Shown: positions 7,939 through 13,536 of the stretch, piece after piece
Layout: the number at the start of each line of letters is the position of its first letter
Position numbering within the stretch: the first letter of the stretch is position 1
Assembly (NCBI GenBank): GCA_041178545.1
Contig: JBEGVB010000139.1
Location: 1 to 13,536 of the forward strand
Direction of reading: 5' to 3'
DNA: 13,536 bases
Source of the DNA: JBEATZ01 sp041178545
Lineage (GTDB): Bacteria; Planctomycetota; UBA1135; UBA2386
The notes under the pieces: generated by a model
The model's database searches: none
What the model was told of the DNA's origin: nothing
What the model saw: only the letters and a program-made list of their open reading frames with translations
Position numbers and translations under genes: made by a program

Positions 7939-8435
7939 CGCCGCGCGGGATGGCGCTGCGGGCTGCGGTAGCCGTGGTCGTTGCGGCCGCTGGCATCGGC
8001 GCACTGGCCCACAGCTTGCGCGAGGCCGGTGCGTCGTCGCCTGCGCAACCGCTCCGCGCCGGCCCCGCGCGCGTCCCGGTCCCGGTCACGGATGTGCCGC
8101 CGCTCGGAAGGATCGAGCACGCAGTGCACGTCTGCATGGACGAACGGCAGGTGCCTCCCGACGCGGCGCCGCTGGTGCGCGTGCTGCGCGACGGCTCGCT
8201 GGCTCTGGTGCGCCCTGCTCCCCTTGCGCAACGTCCCGGTCAGTCGGTGCAGACCGTGCCAGCCGTGGTCCTGTCGCGACCGCTTGCCGCGTTGAGCCCT
8301 GCCGAGCGCGGTGCCCTGCTGGAGTGCCTCGGGGCCCTTGTCCCCGAACGGCCGGTCCCTGCGGACGCAGTGCACGTGGTGGGGGACGCGTCGGGCGCAC
8401 GGGAGCTGGGGCGCCTGTTGCCCTGGCTGCCCTGA
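7935..8435 (+). CDS. Small membrane-anchored protein of unknown function
   Basis: 166 aa; I do not recognise the family. GTG 7935 overlaps the maf stop by four bases (GTGA) and has AGGAGG seven bases upstream, so it is co-translated with maf. An ATG at 7950 is a less likely start. Residues 6-25 form one hydrophobic Ala/Val-rich segment, a probable signal anchor or uncleaved signal peptide, followed by a Pro/Ala linker (32-52). The remaining roughly 110 residues, probably extracytoplasmic, hold two cysteines (one in VHVCMDERQVP, one in LLECLG) that could form a disulphide. Leu/Val/Pro-rich strands alternate with turns. No catalytic motif is visible. GC-rich third positions support real coding. 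Confidence 0.7.
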   Translation: MTPRGMALRAAVAVVVAAAGIGALAHSLREAGASSPAQPLRAGPARVPVPVTDVPPLGRIEHAVHVCMDERQVPPDAAPLVRVLRDGSLALVRPAPLAQRPGQSVQTVPAVVLSRPLAALSPAERGALLECLGALVPERPVPADAVHVVGDASGARELGRLLPWLP

Positions 8436-8507
8436 CCTCCGGCGGCTCGCCCGGACCGTGGCACCGGCGCCCCGCGGGACGGGCGGCCATGAACCTCCGG
8501 GTGGGTG

Positions 8508-8535
8508 TTGACCGGTCCCGTTGCGTCCCTACACT
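8508..8535 (+). promoter_or_regulatory. Sigma70-like promoter for the rpmE-prfA-prmC cluster (predicted)
   Basis: TTGACC (8508-8513) and TACACT (8530-8535) are 16 bp apart and end 35 bases before the rpmE start. This is the best-looking promoter in the window. Confidence 0.55.
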
Positions 8536-8570
8536 GCTGCGCCCCATTCGGCCCCAGGCCCGCCCAAGTC

Positions 8571-8789
8571 ATGCAAGACGCAATCCACCCCAAGTACAAC
8601 GAGTGCAAGGTCAGCTGTGCCTGCGGCAACAAGTTCGTGACCAAGTCGACCAGGAACGAGATCAAGGTCGACATCTGCTCGGAGTGCCACCCGTACTACA
8701 CCGGCGCCCAGAAGTTCGTGGACACCGCTGGTCGCGTGGACAAGTTCCTGAAGCGCTACGGGAAGGCCAAGGAAGGCGCCGGCGCCTAG
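8571..8789 (+). CDS. rpmE: 50S ribosomal protein L31, zinc-binding form
   Basis: 72 aa, normal for L31. The protein bridges the 50S central protuberance and the 30S head. Cysteines C16, C18, C36 and C39 (CACGN and CSECHPYYTG) are the zinc ligands of the C+ form. Bacteria with this form often also carry a zinc-free paralog used in zinc starvation; none is in this window. The start is ATG 8571, giving MQDAIHPKYNECKVSC as in homologs; the in-frame CTG/TTG region upstream overlaps the predicted promoter. The gene leads a plus-strand cluster with prfA, a membrane protein and prmC. Confidence 0.96.
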   Translation: MQDAIHPKYNECKVSCACGNKFVTKSTRNEIKVDICSECHPYYTGAQKFVDTAGRVDKFLKRYGKAKEGAGA

Positions 8790-8823
8790 GGGAGCGAGGC
8801 GCGCACTGCGCGTCCCCCCGCCC

Positions 8824-8843
8824 TGCGCGCCCCGCGGCGCGCA
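8824..8843 (+). other. Perfect 8-bp GC hairpin between rpmE and prfA
   Basis: Arms TGCGCGCC and GGCGCGCA enclose a CCGC tetraloop, 35 bases after the rpmE stop. No T-run follows. It could attenuate or stabilise the L31 message relative to prfA; a classical terminator is unlikely. Confidence 0.4.
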
Positions 8844-8911
8844 CCCCCGGGCCAGGTCCCGGTCCATTCCGTCGGTGATCCGGGCACGCGGTCCGTCCGT
8901 TGGAGCGTCGC

Positions 8912-9991
<1,080 letters not shown>

Positions 9992-10013
9992 AACGTTCCC
10001 ACTGGAGCAATCG

Positions 10014-10703
10014 ATGACCACCAGCAACGACATCCCCGAGCTGCCCGCGTTCGAGGGAGCCGAGTCCACGCAGCCCGAGGCCGGCCCGGCGATGCCGTCC
10101 GTCCCGGAAGCCACGCTCATGGCCCTGCGCTCGGGCCTGCCCTGCCCCGCCTACAACCCGCGCGCGGACAAGGCCTACTACAAGTTCCTGTTCGCCGGCG
10201 TGCTCATGCTGCTGGGCTGCCTGATGCCCTTCGGGCCGCAGCTGGACATGGCGGGCTACAAGACGATGAGTGGCGGCATCTTCACCCTCATCGCACTCGG
10301 GCTGGTGTGGACCTCGTGGGGTGCCATCAACACGGGCCGGATCTCGATGAAGTGGGTGTTCCTCGCGTTCATCCCCTTCGCCGCGCAGCTCATGAACCTG
10401 ATGGCCGCCTTCACCGAGCCTGCCGTGGCCCAGGCCATCGCCAACGGCTCGCTGAAGATCACCACGTGGGGCGAGCTCTTCAGCAAGATGGGAACCTCCC
10501 TCGGCAAGAGCGAGGACGCTGTCAACGCCGGCCGTGACGTGGCCGAGTTCTTCCGCAACTTCGGCCCCGGCCGCATCTTCCTGTTCCTCGGCGCATTGCT
10601 TGCCGAGGTGTCGTTCATCCAGGGTGTGATGGGCGGGGCCAAGAAGCTCAAGCAGGAGAAGTTGGCCAAGCAGGCTGCAGGCGCCGAACGCCGCCGCCGC
10701 TGA
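10014..10703 (+). CDS. Unknown membrane protein with four predicted transmembrane helices
   Basis: 229 aa; I do not recognise the family. The start is ATG 10014 with GGAG six bases upstream. A Pro/Glu-rich N-terminus (1-50) is probably cytoplasmic. Hydrophobic segments lie at about 55-75 (FLFAGVLMLLGCLMPFG), 86-105 (GGIFTLIALGLVW), 113-133 (KWVFLAFIPFAAQLMNLMAAF) and 187-207 (IFLFLGALLAEVSFIQG). A longer hydrophilic loop (134-186) carries one candidate amphipathic stretch. The C-terminus ends in a basic Lys/Arg tail (209-229), so both ends probably face the cytoplasm. It sits 22 bases after prfA and 19 bases before prmC, in what looks like one transcript with both. No catalytic motif is visible. 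Location may reflect co-regulation rather than a translation role. Confidence 0.8.
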   Translation: MTTSNDIPELPAFEGAESTQPEAGPAMPSVPEATLMALRSGLPCPAYNPRADKAYYKFLFAGVLMLLGCLMPFGPQLDMAGYKTMSGGIFTLIALGLVWTSWGAINTGRISMKWVFLAFIPFAAQLMNLMAAFTEPAVAQAIANGSLKITTWGELFSKMGTSLGKSEDAVNAGRDVAEFFRNFGPGRIFLFLGALLAEVSFIQGVMGGAKKLKQEKLAKQAAGAERRRR

Positions 10704-10722
10704 TCCCGCAAGGGACCGAACC

Positions 10723-11589
10723 ATGGGCGAAGGCACCTTCACGGTGATGGAGGTGCTGCGCGCCTCGGAGCAGTGGCTCGCGGCGCGCGGTGCCGAGGCA
10801 CCGCGCCGCTCCGCCGAGCTCCTGCTCGGCAAGGTGCTGGGGCTGCCGAGGCTCCAGCTCTACCTTGCCCACGACCGTCCGTTGGACGCAGCGGAGCGGC
10901 TCGCCATGCGCACGCTGCTGCAGCGCCGCGGCAAGGGTGAGCCGGTCGCGCACCTGCTCGGCAGCTGGAGCTTCCGCGGCCTCGAACTCGAGGTGTCGCG
11001 CGACGTGCTGGTGCCGCGGCCTGAGACCGAGGAACTCGTCGACCTCGTGCTCGCCCGATGCCCCCAGGGCGGCAGGCTCGTGGACCTCGGCACCGGCAGC
11101 GGTGCCATTGCCATCGCGTGTGCCGTGGCGCGTCCCGACCTCGCGGTGGTGGCCACGGACGTCAGTGAACCTGCGCTCGCGATCGCGCAGCGCAACGCGG
11201 CGCGGCACGGAGTGGCCGGGCGCATCCGCCTTGCGCGCGGGTCGTGGTGGGACGCGGTCCCCGCCGAGGCGCCGTTCGACGTGGTGGCGAGCAACCCACC
11301 CTACGTGGACCCTGGGCGCATGGACCTCGTGGCACCCGATGTGGCTGCGTACGAGCCGGCGCTCGCGCTCTATGCGCCGGCGGGCGACGTGGCGGCTTGC
11401 TACCGTTCGGTCGGCGCCGGGCTGGAGCGCGCCCTGCGTCCGGGCGGGCACGTGGTGTTCGAGACGGGCGCAGGGTGCTTCGAACAGGCGCTCGACGTCG
11501 TGCGCGGGGTGCCGTGCCTCGAACAGGTGCAGGTCCTGCAGGACCTGGGACAGCAGCCGCGCTTCGTGGTGGGCCGCAGGCGCAGCTGA
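10723..11589 (+). CDS. prmC: Release factor glutamine methyltransferase PrmC (HemK)
   Basis: 288 aa, close to the usual 277-290. PrmC uses S-adenosylmethionine to methylate the glutamine of the GGQ motif in RF1 and RF2, raising termination efficiency. An N-terminal helical domain (1-75) binds the release factor. The catalytic domain has LVPRPETEELVD (96-107), the SAM loop DLGTGSGAIAIA (121-132), the acidic TDVSEPAL motif (145-152) and the NPPY active site (191-194, SNPPYVDP). The family signature YEPALALYA (210-218) follows. The start is ATG 10723 with AGGGA eight bases upstream. The gene closes the rpmE-prfA cluster and converges on the PilZ gene 15 bases away. Confidence 0.95.
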   Translation: MGEGTFTVMEVLRASEQWLAARGAEAPRRSAELLLGKVLGLPRLQLYLAHDRPLDAAERLAMRTLLQRRGKGEPVAHLLGSWSFRGLELEVSRDVLVPRPETEELVDLVLARCPQGGRLVDLGTGSGAIAIACAVARPDLAVVATDVSEPALAIAQRNAARHGVAGRIRLARGSWWDAVPAEAPFDVVASNPPYVDPGRMDLVAPDVAAYEPALALYAPAGDVAACYRSVGAGLERALRPGGHVVFETGAGCFEQALDVVRGVPCLEQVQVLQDLGQQPRFVVGRRRS

Positions 11590-11598
11590 GCGCCTGCG
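11575..11598. terminator. Hairpin at the convergent prmC / PilZ junction
   Basis: CGCAGGCGC and GCGCCTGCG form a perfect 9-bp stem around AGCTGA, which contains the prmC stop codon. An alternative 6-bp stem CTGAGC/GCTCAG (11586-11608) spans both stop codons. No T-run is present, so a bidirectional terminator is possible but unproven. Confidence 0.35.
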
Positions 11599-11604
11599 CG
11601 CGGC

Positions 11605-11949
11605 TCAGGCGGGAGTGGCGCCGGCGATGTAGGCACGCAGCGCCGCATAGGCAGCCACCGGCACCTCGGTGAAGTAGATCGCGACCTCGTACTTGCCCGG
11701 CTCGTTCGGCAGTGGCTCGCAGCGGACCACGGCGCCCTTCACCCGGTGCTTCTGCGGGTCGGTGGGCAGTGCGAGGTCGATGGCCACCATGGTCATCTCG
11801 GCGACCTTCTGGTCGAAGACGCACGCGAGGCCGATCTCGCTGATGTCCTTCATCCGCGCGGGCTTGGGGCCCTGTGCGGGGGTCAGCACGATGGGGAAGT
11901 CGGCCTTGGCGCGCGGGGACCGGCGGCGGTCGCGTGGGTTGTTGGTCAT
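11605..11949 (-). CDS. Single-domain PilZ protein (probable c-di-GMP receptor)
   Basis: 114 aa, essentially one PilZ domain. PilZ domains bind cyclic di-GMP and change shape to regulate motility, adhesion or polysaccharide output. Both signature motifs are present: RxxxR (R9 to R13, in DRRRSPRAK) and DxSxxG (D35, S37, G40, in KDISEIGLAC). A beta-barrel-like remainder runs to about 95 and a short Ala-rich helix ends the protein. I chose ATG 11949. A GTG at 11994 is in frame and would add 15 Arg-rich residues, but it has no ribosome binding site and lies in an inverted repeat. The gene is convergent with prmC and divergent from ssb. No cyclase, phosphodiesterase or pilus gene is adjacent, so the target process is unknown. 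Confidence 0.8.
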   Translation of the reverse strand: MTNNPRDRRRSPRAKADFPIVLTPAQGPKPARMKDISEIGLACVFDQKVAEMTMVAIDLALPTDPQKHRVKGAVVRCEPLPNEPGKYEVAIYFTEVPVAAYAALRAYIAGATPA

Positions 11950-11973
11950 GAGGGTACGGGAGGCAGGGTAGCG

Positions 11974-11994
11974 GTGGCGCCTTTGCCGCGCCAC
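11974..11994. other. 7-bp inverted repeat upstream of the PilZ gene
   Basis: GTGGCGC and GCGCCAC enclose a seven-base loop, 25-45 bases before the PilZ ATG. It could be an operator or leader hairpin. A TACCCT on the minus strand (11970-11965) may be a -10 element, but no good -35 matches it. Confidence 0.3.
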
Positions 11995-12071
11995 AGGATG
12001 GGATCGTGCGGACGGCAGCGGGGCCCAGCGGGTGTCATCGGCGATTCCTGTGCAATCCCTGATCTCCGGCG

Positions 12072-12100
12072 CTGGAACTTGGTCCCTTCCTTCCTAGGAT
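12072..12100 (+). promoter_or_regulatory. Possible promoter for ssb
   Basis: CTGGAA (12072-12077) and TAGGAT (12095-12100) are 17 bp apart and end 24 bases before the ssb start. The -10 is reasonable and the -35 is weak, so this is a low-confidence call. Confidence 0.3.
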
Positions 12101-12124
12101 GCAGGGCCACGAGGAACGACAGCC

Positions 12125-12586
12125 ATGGCCAACTTCAACAAGGTGATCCTGATCGGCAACCTGACCCGCGACATCGAGCTGCGCCACACGCAAGGTGGCT
12201 TGGCGATCGCGAAGCTGGGCATGGCCATCAACCGCAAGTTCACGCAGAACGGCGAGAGCAAGGAGTCGACCTGCTTCGTCGACCTCACCGCCTTCGGCCG
12301 CCAGGCAGAGACCCTGAGCCAGTACGTGAGCAAGGGCAGCCCGCTGTTCGTCGAGGGGCGCCTCGAGTACTCCACCTGGGAGAGCCAGGAGGGCGGCAAG
12401 CGCAGCAAGCTGGAGGTCGTGATCGAGAACTTCCAGTTCATGGGCGGCCGCAGCCAGGGCGGTGGCGGCGGTGGCGGTGGCGCAGGCAGCGAGGAGGGCG
12501 GCGCTCCCCAGCGTCGCGGTGGTCGTCCGGCGGGCCAGCAGCAGCAGGCCGAGGGCGAGGTCGACTACGGCGACATCCCGTTCTGA
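12125..12586 (+). CDS. ssb: Single-stranded DNA-binding protein
   Basis: 153 aa. SSB coats single-stranded DNA as a tetramer during replication, repair and recombination. The OB-fold (1-107) begins NKVILIGNLTRDIELR and includes CFVDLTAFGRQAETLSQYVSKGSPLFVEGRLEY. A Gly-rich spacer (about 108-145, starting with eight consecutive Gly after a Gln) contains a Gln run. The acidic tip EVDYGDIPF ends in the DIPF that binds partner proteins. The start is ATG 12125 with GAGGA nine bases upstream. The gene stands alone between divergent PilZ and a downstream terminator. It is not in an rpsF-ssb-rpsR cluster, so it may be a separate or second copy; the window cannot tell. Confidence 0.96.
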   Translation: MANFNKVILIGNLTRDIELRHTQGGLAIAKLGMAINRKFTQNGESKESTCFVDLTAFGRQAETLSQYVSKGSPLFVEGRLEYSTWESQEGGKRSKLEVVIENFQFMGGRSQGGGGGGGGAGSEEGGAPQRRGGRPAGQQQQAEGEVDYGDIPF

Positions 12587-12678
12587 TCGGCGGTACGCGC
12601 TGATCCTCGGTGCGTCCTGGCCGCCGGTGCGGCGCTGATGCACGCGGAGCCATCCGTAGACCCGCGCTGGCGGGAAGC

Positions 12679-12704
12679 ACAAGGGGCCCACGAGGGCCCC
12701 TTGT
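12679..12704 (+). terminator. Intrinsic terminator after ssb
   Basis: Perfect 11-bp arms, ACAAGGGGCCC and GGGCCCCTTGT, enclose an ACGA tetraloop, followed by the T-rich TCGTTC. It lies 92 bases after the ssb stop. This is the best intrinsic terminator in the window. Confidence 0.75.
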
Positions 12705-12785
12705 TCGTTCCCGGGTGACGTTGTCCCCCTGCAGTCCTGCGGCGGGGCCTGCGCCGGTCCCGGTGCCAAGGATCCATGCCTCAAG

Positions 12786-12824
12786 TCCGGGAGGCCCCGG
12801 AGCCGAAGGAGCCCTGTCTCCTTC
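12786..12824 (+). other. Two consecutive short hairpins upstream of the right-edge gene
   Basis: Stem one is TCCGGG/CCCGGA with loop AGGC (12786-12801). Stem two is GAAGGAG/CTCCTTC with loop CCCTGT (12805-12824). They end 29 bases before the ATG at 12854. The second arm masks an AAGGAG sequence, but no start codon lies at the right distance from it. They may be leader structure or a weak terminator pair. Confidence 0.3.
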
Positions 12825-12853
12825 GAGACAAAACCCTGTTGGGACGAGGCTCC

Positions 12854-13536
12854 ATGGAATCGGTCACGAGGATCAAGCAGGCACTCGCAGAGCGGTCTCG
12901 CACCGCAACCATCGACGACCTCCGCACGGAAGGTCGTCGGCAGGTGCGCATCGTGCGCACCGAGCACGTGGTCGCGATGATCGCAGAGGCCGTCCAGGCG
13001 GCCCTCGAGAACTCGGGCATGCTGAGCCAGCAGCAGGTGGACGAGCTGCTGCGCCAGACCCGCAACGAGTTCCAGGAGACGCTCAAGCGCCGTTCTGCGG
13101 CCGCTGCCGAGGCCGAGGAACTGCGCGCAGAGCTCCAGGTGCGCGAGGAGGGTTTGCAGCAGCTGCGCGCCGAGGTGCTGAGCCTGCGGCAGGCGCTCGA
13201 GCAGACCCAGCAGGACCTCGACCAGGCCCGCCACGACCTGCAGGCTTCGGCAGGTACCCAGCCGCCGTTCCCCGCCGAGGTCGACTTCAGCGAGATCGTC
13301 GAACCGCGCGCAGCAGCCCCTTCAGCCCCGCCTGCACCGCAGGCACAGCCTCGGGCTCCGCAGGCGCCTCAGGCGCAGGCAGCAGCCGACCAGCCCGACT
13401 TCTCTGCCGCACTGGAGAAGCTTGCAGGGACGCTCAATGACCGGCTCGAGCAGATCGGCCGCAAGATGGGCATCAGCTCCGCGGTCGAGGCAGAAACCGT
13501 CAACCTCGACGGCCTGTTCCGCGACGAAGGCAAGCA
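12854..13536 (+). CDS. Coiled-coil protein of unknown function, cut by the right edge
   Basis: The 227 complete codons visible have no stop. I do not recognise the family. Residues 1-50 are a mixed helical region (RIKQALAERSRTATIDDLRTEGRRQVRIV, split here as RIKQALAERSRT and ATIDDLRTEG). About 55-132 is a long heptad-like coiled coil rich in Glu, Gln, Leu and Arg, followed by a Pro/Ala/Gln linker (about 145-180). A second helical block (about 185-210, LEKLAGTLNDRLEQIGRKMG) and NLDGLFRDEG reach the edge. Start choice: ATG 12854 with GAGG four bases upstream. An in-frame ATG at 12776 has no intervening stop, but the extra 26 codons include CGA, GGA, AAA, CTT, TGT and TTG, unlike local usage, and cover two hairpins. 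A scaffold or adaptor role is only a guess. Confidence 0.75.
   Translation, partial: MESVTRIKQALAERSRTATIDDLRTEGRRQVRIVRTEHVVAMIAEAVQAALENSGMLSQQQVDELLRQTRNEFQETLKRRSAAAAEAEELRAELQVREEGLQQLRAEVLSLRQALEQTQQDLDQARHDLQASAGTQPPFPAEVDFSEIVEPRAAAPSAPPAPQAQPRAPQAPQAQAAADQPDFSAALEKLAGTLNDRLEQIGRKMGISSAVEAETVNLDGLFRDEGK

Noticed and set aside
6315..8375. 686-codon minus-strand open frame over rpsP, the EndoIII-like gene and maf
   Set aside because: It has no recognisable domain and is explained by the sense genes on the plus strand.
12035..13234. 399-codon minus-strand open frame opposite ssb and the coiled-coil gene
   Set aside because: It crosses a strong terminator and two plus-strand genes and shows no domain.
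12610..13440. 276-codon plus-strand open frame at the right end
   Set aside because: It is Arg/Ala/Gly/Pro-rich in the wrong frame; the frame starting at 12854 gives a sensible coiled coil and stays open to the edge.

Overview
The window is GC-rich bacterial chromosome, densely packed with housekeeping genes. The gene set suggests a high-GC member of the Planctomycetota. The main clues are a TPR protein ending in two RNA polymerase alpha C-terminal domains, an endonuclease III-like protein of a type I associate with that phylum, a zinc-type L31, and SRP and release-factor genes with basic or glycine-rich tails. This assignment is an inference from gene content and family memory; no rRNA or other marker settles it.

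Layout, left to right. (1) Minus strand, 10-2711: a TPR/double-alpha-CTD protein, then a GT4 glycosyltransferase. (2) A divergent 250-bp region (2712-2961) holds a sigma70-like promoter and two DnaA-box-like sites. (3) Plus strand, 2962-4263: murA (first committed step of peptidoglycan synthesis), closed by a strong GC hairpin. (4) Plus strand, 4457-8435: ffh (SRP GTPase), rpsP (S16), an endonuclease III-like protein, a Maf-type nucleotide pyrophosphatase and a small membrane-anchored unknown; the last three are tightly packed. (5) Plus strand, 8571-11589: rpmE (L31), prfA (RF1), an unknown four-helix membrane protein and prmC (the methyltransferase that modifies RF1), the last three separated by about 20 bp. 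(6) Minus strand, 11605-11949: a single-domain PilZ protein, convergent with prmC. (7) Plus strand, 12125-12586: ssb, followed by a good intrinsic terminator. (8) Plus strand from 12854: a coiled-coil protein of unknown function cut by the right edge.

Functionally the window mixes translation and secretion (ffh, rpsP, rpmE, prfA, prmC), cell wall and surface (murA, GT4), nucleotide/DNA maintenance (Maf, EndoIII-like, ssb) and regulation (alpha-CTD protein, PilZ). I see no phage, transposon, CRISPR, tRNA or rRNA, and no compositional break suggesting recent transfer. No stretch without a gene exceeds 300 bases. The least explained items are the tandem alpha-CTD/TPR protein, the apparently catalytically altered EndoIII-like protein, the membrane protein between prfA and prmC, and the coiled-coil protein at the right edge. 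I did not find a clearly new multi-gene defence or mobile system.
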